The notes beneath the pieces were generated by a model, which saw nothing but the letters and a program-made list of their open reading frames with translations, was not told the DNA's origin and ran no database searches. A stretch of 64,000 nucleotides of DNA from Dugong dugon (lineage: Eukaryota; Chordata; Mammalia; Sirenia; Dugongidae): assembly GCA_030035585.1 (NCBI GenBank), contig CM057460.1:219749711-219813710 (forward strand). Reading direction: 5' to 3'. The translations under genes and the position numbers were made by a program. Position 1 is the stretch's first letter. Each line of letters starts with the position of its first letter. This document shows, piece after piece, positions 20,001 through 32,205 of the stretch.

Positions 20001-21304
20001 GGGTGATATATATTTTTGAACTTTATGAAAGGGTGGTAATAGGGGCTAACAAACAAGATTTTTTTTTACTTAGCAAAAGAAATCATCAGCATAATTTTAG
20101 CCCCTCCTTTCCACTGATCTGTCATCCTCCCACTGCCATTTGAAGGAAATTTGCTTATAATATACTCTGGCTCCTCGTGTCTGCCCAGTGAAGACCCAAC
20201 AGGAAGCATTTTTTGGCTGTGTCCACTCATACCACCTGACTAGGGCTCATGTGAGACACCTGACCTGTTGTGGATCATCACAGAGCAGGAGGAGATGGGG
20301 AGGGAACACAGAGGAGGCTGGAGTCTGCACACAGAGGTGTTGAGAGGCACATGTGGTCTCCCCTTTGGTAAGAAGGGAACTTAGAGTGTCCCAAGCCAGT
20401 GAAAAACAGTTTCTTCGTCCATCTTCCAAATCATCTCATGAGAGCCCCACCGAGACCAAATGTCTCATTCATTGTTGTTCTTTTATGCTCATGTATTTGC
20501 AGATGGTGTTGCTGGGTGTTGGGAAGTTATATTAGGGAAGTGCTCCCCGGCTTGGACTCAAAGCTCTCTGTGCTTTGGAAGTAAACCAGTGAACCCAGGA
20601 ACACACCATCTTGGACAGGCTTCAAACACAGCCCGTGGCTGTCACCAGGGGAAAGGGGCCTGGACCCTCATCCCAGTCCCTTTCACTGCCACAGAAAACC
20701 TCTTCTGACTGCTCCCTCTGGAGCAGACAGGGGTCCAGGTGCTGGGGTTCAACGACCAACAAAAACAAATTTTGAGGGGTTCACATTCCATAGGATGAGT
20801 AATGACTGGTACGATACAGCAAGATGGAGGGTGAGAGCAGAGGAGAGAAAATGAGTCCTGCCTGGGGATGTTCACAGAAAGCTTCTCTACGAGGCTAACC
20901 AGCAGAGGCAGGGAATCCAGAAGGTTTGGTGGGTTCCAGAAACAGTGGAGTGAGGGAAAAGCTTAGAAGTGAGGTTGGAGACACAGGCAAGATGGGGTCA
21001 GCATAGCCTTGAAGAGCTCCCTGAATAGTTTGGACATAGGATGAGACTATCAGGAGTCCACAATCCTTATCAGAGCTTTATACACTGATAAGTCTGAGTC
21101 TGATGGAGCTTCTCTCCGCTCTCCATTGTTCTAATGCAAGAGAAGAGCCTTCTGCTTGCATGAAATATGGCAGCTCAATTAAACCAAGTAATTAAGGAGT
21201 CGGGAACCACAAATCAATGCTATTGGCCACTTGTATCAGAATCGGTGAGTTTTATAGCTGCAAGCCAATTTAGGGATCACCCCCCCACCAACATTTTTTT
21301 TATA
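20001..21304. other. No feature recognised
   Basis: Unique sequence with short overlapping frames on both strands. No exon structure supported. Confidence 0.35.
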
Positions 21305-21690
21305 TATAAATTTTTTATTTTACTTTAGTTGAAGTTTTACAGAACAGATAGTTTTGCATTAAACATTCGGTACACATATTGTTTATGACATTGGTTAACA
21401 ACCCCAAGACATGTCAACACTCTCCCTTCTCGACATTGGAGGACTTTTTTTTTTCTTGTTTTGGTGAAAATATACGTAGCAAAAGTTGCACCATTTCTAA
21501 AGTTTTTACATGTACAGTTCAGTGATGTCGATTATATTCTTCCAGTTCTGCTGCTATTCCCACTAGCTTTTTCCAAATTATTCCATCACCATTATCTTCA
21601 ACTCACTGCCCTCTAGGCTTCCCATGAAACCTGTTGAGTTGCTTTTGTCAACTTGTTCTCCCATAGGTAATTTTTTTTTTTTGTACCTTA
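21305..21690 (-). mobile_element. L1 3' UTR pieces, antisense
   Basis: The same two-block order as at 19639-19870: first gaagttttacagaacagata and tttatgacattggttaac, then a T run and ggtgaaaatatacgtagc, tgtacagttcagtgatgt. Another T run follows near 21670. Confidence 0.7.
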
Positions 21691-21714
21691 GACAAATGGT
21701 ACACCCTCCCTCCA

Positions 21715-21795
21715 CCCCCTAGCATTTATTGAGCACCCGCTATGTGCAAGTCATGATACTGGTCATGATGGGGAGAAGACATCTGAGTACACATG
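21715..21795 (+). repeat. L2-like 3' fragment
   Basis: The phrase 'catttattgagcacccgct' plus 'atgtgcaagtcatgatactgg' resembles the L2/MIR-associated tail. Confidence 0.45.
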
Positions 21796-22437
21796 GGGTC
21801 TTGTGTTTACCCCAACTACGTGGAGAGCTGGACTTACCTTTTCTGAACTCACTCCCTGGAGGAAAATGTTGCTCTTTCCCTGGATAATGATCAGTTGTGC
21901 TTCCTGCTGGGAAGCTGCATTATTGACCTTGATATTCTAACAATTCTCTCGTGAACATCATGAATCTCTAGAAAGTGACCTCACTCTGCCTTATGACTTG
22001 TGTTCAGGCAGGACAGAGAGAGGGGCATGGAAGTCCTACATGGGGCTGTTCTCCATTCAGTTTGCCTCTAATTCTCCCCTGGTGAAGCTTTCCCTACCAG
22101 GGAAAAAAAAAAAAAAAGCCTTTCCTGGAAGCTCCCAACCACTAAGCAACCAAGAATAAAATTTAAGGCTTTTTGAAACCCAATTCTTTTCAATATTTTA
22201 AACATTCTTTTCTGAACAACAGCCCAAATAACACCAAATGTTTTTATGGAACAATTTTATGCACAGTCAACAAAAAGAAAAAAAAAAAATATCCATGATG
22301 GTTATAGGAAGGCCAAACTACAATGAGTGTTTTTTAAAAAAAAACTTTGGTTACTTCAGTAAAGTAAGAATCAAAACATTGGGACCTCTCTTCTGACCAA
22401 AAAGTAAATAAAGAAGTTACAAACAGAGCAAAATACA
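21796..22437. other. No feature recognised
   Basis: Unique AT-rich sequence with A runs near 22110 and 22285. Confidence 0.35.
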
Positions 22438-22983
22438 TGTGATAGTTCAGGTTGTGTGTTAACATGGCTGGGCCACGATTCTCAGTGGTTTGGTAGTTAT
22501 AATGCAGTTTGGCAGTCATATAATGATATAATCACCTCAATGATATAATGTGATCACCTCCAAGATGGGATCTGCTGTGAGTAGCCTATCAGTTGAAAGG
22601 TAGTTTCCTTGGGGGCATGGCCTGCATCCTATATACGTGGACTTTCTGTCAAGGCTCGTAGGCTTTTGCTGCGCTCGATCCTGCAGCTGGCTCCTGTTCG
22701 TCTGACCTCCAGTTCTTGGGACTTGAAGCAGCAGCTTACCTGCCATTTTGCCTGCTGCTCTTGGGATTTATTGGTCTTCACAGTCTGCGATCCAGAGCCC
22801 TGCTGTCTGATTTGCTGATCTTGGGTACACCAGCCCCTGCGGCTACTTGAATCAGAAGAAGCCTCCAGCCTGACTCACGTTCCAATCCACAACCAAGTGA
22901 GCCATTTTTAATACAAATCTCTCTATACATATATTTATATGCCTTTACTGGTTTTGCTTCTCTGGGGAACCCCGCCTAAGACA
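22438..22983 (+). repeat. Solo ERV-L LTR
   Basis: It starts tgtgatagttcaggttgtgt and ends ggaaccccgcctaagaca, 546 bp. It shares blocks with the ERV-L 3' LTR at 15517 (tctcagtggtttgg, agcctccagcctga, ggttttgcttctct). The flanking bases (ATACA and ATAAG) are only a weak match for a target duplication. Confidence 0.85.
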
Positions 22984-23714
22984 ATAAGATTCAGCAGAAT
23001 GTCATTAGTGGGGATGCTGATTATTCTCTTGTAACCCCTCATTTTAGAAAAAGGTGGAAATTTTGCAAAAGTCCTCTGATTGCCTAGGTGTGGTGAATAA
23101 ACCAAGAAAGTATTCTTTAGCTTCATATAAAATACCTTGAATGTAAATATACGATTTTTCTCAAAGAACATCTCCCTGGCTATTTGGAAGCCCGGAGACT
23201 CAAGAGCAGAGCCATAAATTCCAGGCTGCTTGAGTATGAGTCCCATAAAGAATTTGAGAGTGATAGGAAGTCAGTATGGAACAGGGTCAGGAATGGGAGA
23301 GAAAGATTTAAAACAAGCTGATGCAATCATTCTAGAAACTATCACATAGCCTGCCCAGATATACATTTATATGAAGACCCTTGAACAAGAGACAATAGTA
23401 GCAATATCCAGCAGTCAGAGTGGTTTGTGCTGCATGAAACAAGTCTTAACCCTTCAGGGCTAGAATTTTTTTTTCTTGACAAATAAGTTGAGTGATCTTT
23501 AAGATCAACTCCTTAAGTCGGCTCCCAATGTCCTCTGTTAATTGTTCCCGCTGTCCTCTCCTTGTTCTTTATGCCTGGCCATACTTGTCCTCTTACAGTG
23601 CCTTGAACATGCCCTGTTCTTTCTTGTCCTTGCAAATGCCTTTCCCTGTGTGCGTAGTCTTCTCCCTGCACCCCCTCCAACTCCTCATCCCCTATTTCTG
23701 CTCGGCTAACTCAT
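22984..23714. other. No feature recognised
   Basis: Unique sequence between a solo LTR and an RTE. A 103-codon minus frame (22935-23246) overlaps the LTR edge and is not gene-like. Confidence 0.35.
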
Positions 23715-23907
23715 GTTGTTAGGTGCCATTGAGTTGGTTCGGACGCATAGTGACCCCATGGACAACAGAATGAAACACTGCCGGGTCCTGTGCCACCCTC
23801 ACAATCATTGTTATGCTTGAGCCTATTGTTGCAGCCACTGTGTCAATCCATCTCATTGAAGGTCTTCCTCTTTTTCAATGATCCTCTACTCTACCAAGCA
23901 TGGTGCC

Positions 23908-24404
23908 TGTGATGGATTGAATTACGTCCCCCCCAAAAAAGTGTGTATCAGTTTGGCTGGGCCATGATTCCTGGTATTGTGTGATTGTCCACAATTTTGT
24001 CATCTGATGTGATTTTCATATGTGTTGTAAATCCTGCCTCTATGATGTTAATGAGGGAGGATGGGCAGCAGTTGTGTTAGTGAGGTAGGACTCAATCTCC
24101 AAGACTGGATTGTGTCTTGAGGCAATCTCTTGAGATATGAAAGAAAGAAGTGAGCAGACAGACAGGGCAACTCATACCATCAAGAAAGCAAAGCGCATCC
24201 TTGGACCTGGGGTCCCTGTGCAGAGAAGCTCCTCGTCCAGGGGAAGATTGATGAGAAGGCCGACAGAGAGAGAAAGCCTTCCCCTGGAGCTGACGCCCTG
24301 AGTTTGGACTTTTAGCCTACTTTACCGTGAGGAAATACACTTCTCTTTGTTAAAGCCATCCACTTGTGGTGTTTCTGTTATAGCAGCACTAGATGACTAA
24401 GACA
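23908..24404 (+). repeat. Solo MaLR-type LTR inside RTE
   Basis: 497 bp, tgtgatggattgaattacgt to gatgactaagaca. It is the same family as the 537-bp LTRs at 4541 and 6186. The RTE sequence resumes directly after it. The target duplication is not clear. Confidence 0.88.
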
Positions 24405-24695
24405 TTGTCCTTCCCCCGGGAGTGGTCCTTCCTGATAACGTGCCCAAGATATGTGAGACGAAGTCTCGCCATCCTTGCTTCCAATGAGCATTCTGGCTGC
24501 ACTTCTTCCAAGAGAGATTTGTTGCTTCTTCTGGCAGTCCATGGTATATTCAATATTCTTTACCAGCACCATAATTCAAAGGCATCAAGTCTTCAGTCGT
24601 ATTCATTGTCCGGCTTTCCCATGCATATGAGGTGATTGAAAACCCCATGGCTTGGGTCAGGCCCACCTTAGTCCTTAAAGTGACATCTTTGCTTT

Positions 24696-25770
24696 TTAAC
24701 ACTTGAAAGAGATCTTTTGCAGCAGATTTGCCCAGTGCAATGGGTTTTTGATTTCTTGACTGCTACTTCCATGGGCGTTGATTATGGAGCCAAGTAAAAT
24801 GAAATCCTTGACAACTTCAATATTTTCTCTGTTTATCATGATGTTTCTTTTTGGTCCAGTTGTGAGGATTTTTTTTGTTTTCTTTATGTTGAGTTGTAAT
24901 CCATATTGAAGGCTGTGGTCTTTGATCTTTATCAGTAAGTGCTTCAAGTCCTCTTCACCTTCAGCAAGCAAAGTTGTGTTATCTGCATACTGAAGGTTGT
25001 AATGAGTCTTCCTCCAATTCTGATGCCGTGTTCTTCTTCAAATAGTCCAGCTTTTTGGATTATTTGTTCAGCATACTGATTGAAGAAGTATGGGGAAAGG
25101 ATACAACCCTGTAGTACACCTTTCCTGACTTTAAACCATGCAGTATCCCCTTGTTCTGTTCGGATGACTCCTTCTTGATCCATGTACAGCTTCCTCATAA
25201 GCGCAATTAAGTGTTCTGGAATTGTCATTCTTTGCAATGTTATCCATAATTTGTTATGATTCTCACAGTTCAAAGCCTTTGCATAGTCACTAAAACACAG
25301 GCAAACGTCTTTCTGGTAGTCTCTGCTTTCAGCCAGGATCTATCTGACATCACTAGTGATATATCTTGTTTGACGTCCTCTTCTGAATCCAGCTTGAATT
25401 TCTGGCAGTTCCCTGTTGATGAACTGCTGCAAATGCTTTTGAATGATCTTCAGCAAAGTTTTACTGTGTATGATATTAATGATATTGTTCGATAATTTCT
25501 GCATTCTGTTGGATCCCTTTCTTTAGAATGGGTACAAATATGAATCTCTTCCAGTCAGTTGGCCAGGTAGCTGTCTTCCAAATGTCTTGGTATAGGCAAG
25601 TGAGCGTTTCCAGCACTGCATGTGTTTCTAGAAACATCTCAGTTGGTATTTCATCAATTCCTGAAGCTTTGTTTTTCGTCATTGCCTTCAGTGCAGCTTG
25701 GACCTCTCCCTTCAGTGCCATCGTTTCTTGATCATATGCTACTTCCCGAAATGGTTGAATGTTGACCATT
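24696..25770 (-). pseudogene. RTE reverse transcriptase remnant
   Basis: Minus-strand frames carry typical RTE RT blocks: KNKASGIDEIPTEMF, TATWPTDWKRFIFVPI, VRKGVLQGCILSPYFFNQYAEQII and YGLQLNIKKTKKILTTGP. The blocks lie in different frames with stops between them. The FADD-type box is not intact in one frame. The enzyme would copy its own RNA at a nicked target. Confidence 0.85.
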
Positions 25771-26197
25771 TATTTTTGGTACAATGAATGTATTTTCCTT
25801 CCATCTTCTTTTGATGCTTCCTGTGTCATTTAGTATTTTTCCCACAGAATCCTTCAGTATTGCAACCCAAGGCTGGAGTTTTTTCTTCAGTTCCTTCAGC
25901 TTGAGAAATGCCAGGTGTATACTTCCCTTTTGAATTTCTAAGTCTTTGCACATTTCATTGTAATCCTTTACTTTTTCTTCTCTAGCTGCCCTTTGAAATC
26001 TTCTGTTCTGCTCCTTTACTTCATCATTTCTTCTGTTCGCTTTAGCTACTCTACATTCAAGAGCAAGTTTCAGAGTCTCTTCTGATATTCATTTTGGTCT
26101 TTTCTTTCTTCCCTGTCTTTTAAATGATCTCTTGCTTTCTTCATATATGATGTCGTTGATGTCATTCCATAACTCGTCTGGTCTTGTCCTTAACATT

Positions 26198-26716
26198 TGT
26201 CATGGATTGAATTGTGTCCACCAAAAATATGTGTATCAATTTCCTAAGCCATGATTCCCAGTATAGTATGATTGTCCACCATTTTGTCATCTGATGTGAT
26301 TTTCCTATGTGTTATTAATCCTACCTGTATGATGTTAATTAGATGGAATAGGTGGCTGTTATGGTAATGAGGCTATCAATCCTTCTACAAGATTGGGTTG
26401 TGTCTTGAACGAATCTCTTTTGAGATATAAAATAGAGAAGCAAGCGGAGAGACAGGGGAACCCGTATCACCAAAAAAGCAGTGCCAGGAGCAGAGTGAGT
26501 CCTTTGGACCTGAGTTTCCTATGCAGAGAAGCTACTAGTCTAGGGAAGATTGATGACAAGGGCCTTCCTCCAGAGCCGACAGAGAAAGCCTTGCCCTAGA
26601 GGTGATACTCTGAATTTGGACTTCTAGCCTACTAGACTGTGAGAGAATAAACTTCTGCTTGTTAAAGCCATCCCCTTATGGTATTTCTGTTATAGCAGCA
26701 CTAGATGACTAAGACA
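26198..26716 (+). repeat. Solo MaLR-type LTR inside RTE
   Basis: 519 bp, tgtcatggattgaattgtgt to gatgactaagaca. It is in the same orientation as the copy 1.8 kb to its left. Flanks ACATT and GTGTT differ by three transitions, so a decayed duplication is possible but unproven. Confidence 0.88.
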
Positions 26717-27531
26717 GTGTTCGATGTGTCAAATCTATTCTTGAGATGGTCTCTAAATTCAGGTGGGATATACTTCAGGTCATACTTTGGCTCTTGTGGA
26801 CTTGTTCTAATTTTTTTCAACTTGAAGTTGCTTATGAGCAATGGATGGTCTATTCCACAGTCGGCCCCTGGCCTTGTTCCGACTGATGATATTGAGCTTT
26901 TCCATTGTCTCTTTCCACAGATGTAGTCGATTTGATTCCTGTGCATTCCATCTGGTGAGGTCCATGTGTATAGTCACTGCTTATGGTGTTGAAAAAAGGT
27001 ATTTGCAATGAAGAAGTCGATGGTCTTGCAAAATTCTATCATTCGCTCTCTGGCGTAGTTTCTATCACCAAGGGCATATTTTTCAGCTATCAATCCTTCT
27101 TCTTTGTTTCCAAATTTTGCATTCCAATCGCCAGTAATTATTAATGCATCTTGATTGCATGTTTGATCAATTTCAGACTGCAGATGTTGGTAAAAATCTT
27201 CAATTTCTTCATCTTTGGCCTTAGTGATCGGTGCGTAAATTTGAGTAATAGTGGTATTAACTGGTCTTCCTTGTAGGCCTATGGGTATTATCCTATAACT
27301 GACAACGTTGTACTTTAGGATAGATTTTGAAATATTCTTTTTGAGGATGAACAGGGTGTCATTCCTCTTCGATTTGTTATTTCCGGCATAGAAGACCATA
27401 TGATTGTCCAGTTCAAAATGGCCAATACCAGTCCATTTCAGTTCACTAATGCCTAGGATATTGATGTTTTTGTATTCCATTTCATTTTTGACGATATCCA
27501 ATTTTCTAGATTCATACTTTGTACATTCCAC
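26717..27531 (-). pseudogene. RTE AP-endonuclease remnant
   Basis: A 185-codon minus frame at 26974-27531 covers most of an AP-endonuclease (exonuclease-endonuclease-phosphatase) domain: ILGISELKWTGIGHFELDNH, then QIYAPITKAKDEEIEDFYQ, then the catalytic-type GDWNAKFG block. The rest of the domain, with IDYICGKR and a D-H block (DCGIDHPLL), lies at 26701-26946 in another frame. Confidence 0.85.
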
Positions 27532-27918
27532 ATTCCTATTATTAATGGATGTTTATAGCTGTTTCTTCACATTTCGAGTCATGCCACATCAGCAAATGAA
27601 GGTCCTGAAAGCTTGACTTCATCCACATCATTAAGGTTGACTCTACTTTGAGGAGGCGACTCTTCCCCAGTCATTTTTTGAGTGTCTTGCAATCTTCTAG
27701 CACTATATTAGACAAGTTCCACTGCTGTTCATAAGGTTTTCACTAGCTAATTTTTTTTCAGAAGTGGACTGCTAGGTCCTTCCTAGTATGTCTTGGTCTG
27801 CAAGCTCAGCTGAAACCTGTCCACCTTGGGTGTCTCTGCTGGTATTTGAATACCAGTGGCATAGCTTCAGGCATCACCGCAACACGCAACCCCCACAGTA
27901 TGACAAAATAGCAGACAG

Positions 27919-29085
27919 GTGGAGGCAGCTAACTCATAATTACCTTTAACTGTCAATTACTGCTCATGGCATCCATTGTATTGTTTCTTGTTAATTTAAT
28001 AAACGTTGGAATCCTGCCTCCTTTTGCCACCAGCCAACCACTCCACAAGGATAGCAGACCCCATTGTCAGTATTTTCTATAGCACCCACCACTGCACACT
28101 GCTTGGCACATAGAAGCCCAGTGGAGATTTCCGAATGAATAAATGAGAAGTGATGATGCCCAAGCCTCCAAAAGCCAGCTTCTGCTTCCTTGTGACTTGG
28201 ATACATTTTCTTACCTGAAAACAAATGCTTGGTTTCTAGGGCATCTACTTGAGATTAAATTATTTGGCAAAATATTGCATTGCTTTAGGTACTATTGCTT
28301 TTATGTACGTTTTATAAGACTGCAATTACTTCCAAGAGAAGAGGAAGCGGTATCAAGAGCCTCATCCGTTATTGTTCACACAGAGGAGGCTGGTGGGTTA
28401 TTCAAGGTAAAGACTGTCTATTAGAGCTGCTCAGAAACTTAATGCCATGAACCTTAAGCTTCTCTGAAAAGCTGCTGAGGAAATCTCCTAGCTTTCCAAT
28501 GTTAGTGGAAGAGCTCTTATCCCTCTGTGTATTCTCTTTTATGTGTCCTGAAAATGTAATTATAAAGAGCTTTGAGAATCAATAAAAGATAGGTTTCATA
28601 AGTGCTTTATTCCAACAGTGCAGAAAGCAATGATACATACATTCATATGTGCCCCATCTGAGCTGAGATGCAAAGGGGGCCATGCACAGTTGGCTTTGGA
28701 ACCTAAAATTTCACAGGAAATATTTTTTTCTTTGGAGACCATTGCTTAACAAAGTAAAGAATACTAGCACAGGAGGATGCTCAGGGTCAGGACAGTTGTG
28801 TTAAAGAGGAAGCTTCCAGTGATCCCTTTCATCAACTACTTTCCCTTGGCTTTTGATGCATTCTCAAAGGATGTCACATCTGTGTGAATATGGCTGGAAT
28901 AGTTGGTTAAGCAACAAAATGTCTTTACTCGGGAGTTAACTGTGAGATCCCCCTAAGTCTCATCTTGGCCCCGAGATGCTCTGGGCAAGAGGGTCCTGTA
29001 GGAGCTCCCTGTTTATTTCAAGCATCTCAGCCAGGTCCTTTGCACCTTTGCCCAGAGAGAAATCATGTGGTGTCCACTACAGAGT
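27919..29085. other. Mostly unannotated; small L2/MIR-like tail
   Basis: The only hint of a repeat is 28075-28145 (tagcacccaccactgcacac, gaatgaataaatgag), similar to an L2/MIR 3' end. The rest is unique sequence with no supported exon. Confidence 0.4.
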
Positions 29086-29087
29086 GA

Positions 29088-29905
29088 GATTATTGTTATT
29101 AGTTTCTGTCCAGTCGACTCCGACTCCAGGCCACCCCATGTGTGCAGAGAACAGGCTTCATAGGGTTTTTGAGGCTGTGATCTTTTGGAAGCTGCGATGG
29201 TTAAGATTGTGTGTCACCTTGGCTGGGCCATGATTCTCAGTGTTTATAAGTGATCATTCCTATGATTGAATATACTGTGAGTAGCCAATGAGATGAAAGG
29301 GAGTTTCCTTGGTGGTGTGGCCTGCAACTGAATATAAGCAGACATTCTGGCTGTTTGCCCTCTCTGGATCCTGCAGCTGCCTCTTTTTATCTCTGCTGTG
29401 GTTCTTGGGACTTGAGTTGTCAGTTTATCTGCTGAACTTGGGATTTGTTCATCTTCACAGCTTGTGAGAGCAGCCTGGCTCTCTGGCCTGCTGATCATGG
29501 GTTCCCCAGCCTCTGGAGGTACGTGAATCTGTAGAAACCTTTTGGTCTTGCCTGCCGATCTTAGAATTAGTCAACCTTCATAGCCTGTGAGCGGGACCCC
29601 TGCTCTCCAACCTGCCGATCCTGGGCTCACCAGCTTCTGTGGCTCTGTGAATTGGGAGAGGCCTCTACCCTGATCCAAGAGCTTGGGATGCTGTAGCCTC
29701 TACAAATCACGTGGGCTATTCCCTTGATATAAGTCTCTCTCTATATATATTTATATGCTTTACTGGTTTTGCTTCTCTAGAGAGCTCAGTCTAAGACAGA
29801 AGCAGATAACCAAATCTGTCTTCAGAGGTGCCTCTGAGTTGTTTAGAACCACCAACCTTTCAGCTAATAGTAGCACTTCACCATATGCACCACAACTCCT
29901 TTGTT
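29088..29905 (-). repeat. AfroSINE (antisense) split by a solo ERV-L LTR
   Basis: Tail and body lie at 29088-29192 (ttattgttattagtttctgt, catagggtttttgaggctgt). The head half lies at 29799-29905 (gaagcagataaccaaatctg, aaccaccaacctttcagct). GAAGC is present on both sides of the LTR. Confidence 0.88.
29193..29798 (+). repeat. Solo ERV-L LTR with perfect target duplication
   Basis: 606 bp, tgcgatggttaagattgtgt to ctcagtctaagaca, with a perfect 5-bp duplication GAAGC (29188-29192 and 29799-29803) in an AfroSINE. The LTR therefore jumped after the SINE. It is longer than the 499-bp 3' LTR of the provirus at 15517; extra repeats of the 'cctgctgat(c)' type block lie in the middle. Confidence 0.9.
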
Positions 29906-30420
29906 AGAGCTGGATATGAGGACACAAATAAATCCACTGCTAGGGGCATTCACCACCTTCCCGCCTCCCAGGGTTTGATGCTAGAGGTTATGGCCAATAT
30001 GTGAGGAAACCAGTTCATCAGTCATGAACTACTACATCCTGCTGGGACAACTCTGATAAGGAAGGGATGGAATAAAAGGGGCAGCTAATTGAGGCTGAAG
30101 CCCACAGCATAGAGACTTTCCTGCCTCCCTCCAAAGGTGAAGTACATCTTGTTGCCTTATGTGTGAGAACTGAAGATCAGGCTTCCAGGAGAGGAGGAAA
30201 GAAAACAGAAAGCATCAGCTGAGAAAACTGTCTTTGTCTTTTTTCCAAATTATAGAACGTTACGATGACAACTGCACCTGTATGTGCCTGCTACATGTTG
30301 TTAGCAGACAGGGCCACCTGGATGGTCAGGAAAGATTGTTTTTGGCACAGTAGAGTCTACCACCTTTCCCTTTGGCTCATTGAACTGATTTCTCAGTTAA
30401 AAATGAGCTTGACTGACTCA
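29906..30420. other. No feature recognised
   Basis: Unique sequence; no supported exon or repeat. Confidence 0.35.
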
Positions 30421-30422
30421 AA

Positions 30423-30628
30423 AGAGGTCCCTGTGTGGTGAAGCCAGTTTGCACTCAACTACTAACTTAAGGGCTGTTGATTTGAACCCACCCAGTGGCA
30501 CCACAGAAGAAAGGCCTGTGAACATCTTCCTTAAAGATTACAGCCAAGAAAACTCTACGGACAAGTTCTACTCTGTAACATGTAGGGTCACCATGAGTCA
30601 GAATCGACTTGAAGGCAACGAGATTTTT
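30423..30628 (+). repeat. AfroSINE (sense)
   Basis: Head gaggtccctgtgtggtgaag, B-box region (gttgatttgaaccca), body (aagattacagccaagaaaac) and tail (catgagtcagaatcgacttg). Confidence 0.88.
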
Positions 30629-30949
30629 GCGTGTATTTTGTACTACAAAAAGATTTGCCAGGGGCAGTGAGGAATATGAGAGTAGATAGACACAGGCCAT
30701 CGTGGAACTAAGCTCAAGATGTGGCCTCTCCATGCCATGCCATTATTGAGAGAACACTGTGCTGATAATCTGGCCAAGGTTGTCAGTTGCATCCCCTTGT
30801 GCCTCATGGTCACTATGTCCACACCCATAGTTTGACCAATCATCTGGTAACATGAGCCCCCTGGAGTAGAAGAAGGATGAGAGAAAAATGGTGTGGACAA
30901 GTCAAGATACATCACCATCCCTGGACAGTCACTGTGGCGTGGTGGGGGA
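30629..30949. other. No feature recognised
   Basis: Unique sequence with short frames on the minus strand only. Confidence 0.35.
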
Positions 30950-31140
30950 AGTGTGGGCTGTGGGGAGACCAGGTTTGGGGTCTATGTCCTCCCTTCACAC
31001 CTGGATGATCGCAGCTAATCATTTCTTCCTCTCCTAACTCAGCTTTTATTTTAAAAGGGAGATCACAATGCCCAACTGGTAGACTAGTGTGACAATTAAG
31101 AGATATTGTTCATGGCACACAGGAGGATGTTAATAAATGC
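30950..31140 (+). repeat. MIR SINE (decayed)
   Basis: The order gtgggctgtggggagacca, tcctaactcagcttttattt and 'aggaggatgttaataaatgc' fits MIR with its characteristic 3' end. Confidence 0.55.
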
Positions 31141-32064
31141 TAGCTCCTTTTCCCTCTGTATTTATTACAGGAACTCGAGGAGCTCCTTCTCTCTTTCTGG
31201 AATATATGGAATTGTTCTGAAGATAAAATAATGCTTCTATAAGCTAGAGAAAGCTGTCTTCTTTTCATGTCATTCTGAGCTTCACACTTGATATTCAGTG
31301 AAGCTGTCAGTGCCACATTGGTCATTTCCAAGACAACAGATGATGACTTGACTGCAGGAGAAGCAATTGGAGATGAAGGAGGGAAATTCCTATTCACAGG
31401 TAAACACTCAATACCAGCCTAGAGGAGCCCCTCGGGAAAAATGGGGCTTACATTATCTTCTCAGAGACGGACTTTTTTTCTTGCCAAATGCTAGCTACTC
31501 TCTCTCTACAAAGCAAACTCTCCTTCCAACCATTAGGTTAACATTTTCTACTAAATAGAATGGATTTCATCTTTCCTGATGGAATCCATGTTGTCTTCAA
31601 GAATTTATCTTTGCAAGGCCTTATAATTTTGAAGTTCAGCATGGGCTTAGCAAGTATTTGCTTATTATCCACCAGAAAGAACTAAGATTTAAGGACTTAT
31701 AATGTATTTGAGAACTCTTAAAACTATGGGCAAAGATTGATCGCGTTGCAAGCACGCTTCGTCAGAGTTTTTATGTTGAGGGATGGTAGTTTCTCAAAAA
31801 GCTCGATATTTCATCACACAAGAAATAACAAGCATTAAGTAGGGAGGATGCTGTGCATCAGTCAGCATGAGGAGGAGAAGGCGCTGGGAGGCAGGGTTGG
31901 GCAGGATGCATATGATGACAACAACCACTCCCCCACCCCCACCCCAAGAGAAGTGGGAGGAGTATGGTGGTTAGTGCATTCTGCTTATTCTCAACCAAAA
32001 CGTCCTGGCCACCACCTAGAGTGACCTTCAGTGATTTACAGCACTTAGCATGGCAGAGGGATGA
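31141..32064. other. No feature recognised
   Basis: Unique sequence, including a C-rich stretch near 31930. Short frames only. Confidence 0.35.
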
Positions 32065-32205
32065 GAGAACAGGCTGGAAAAGCAGACTGCCAGTGTTTGA
32101 ATGCTAGTTCTGTCTTTAACCACCAGTGAAATTTCCTGTAAGTTATTTGACTTCTCAATACTTCAATTTTCTTATCTGCAAAGTCGAGATCATATCCAAA
32201 AGACC
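32065..32205 (+). repeat. MIR SINE fragment
   Basis: 'cagactgccagtgtttgaat' followed by 'acttcaattttcttatctgc' fits the MIR core. Confidence 0.65.

Larger units (their letters stand above)
23715..27918 (-). mobile_element. Near full-length RTE (BovB-like) LINE, antisense
   Basis: The 3' end lies at the left (gttgttaggtgccattgag) and the 5' end near 27918. Without the two LTRs inserted in it, about 3.2 kb of RTE remains, close to the expected full length for an RTE LINE. It covers the 5' leader, AP endonuclease, linker, RT and tail. Many stops break the frame. LTR insertions lie at 23908-24404 and 26198-26716. Confidence 0.9.

Noticed and set aside
23908..26716. The two LTRs as the ends of one provirus
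   Set aside because: The sequence between them is RTE continuing the flanking RTE, with no primer site or polypurine tract.
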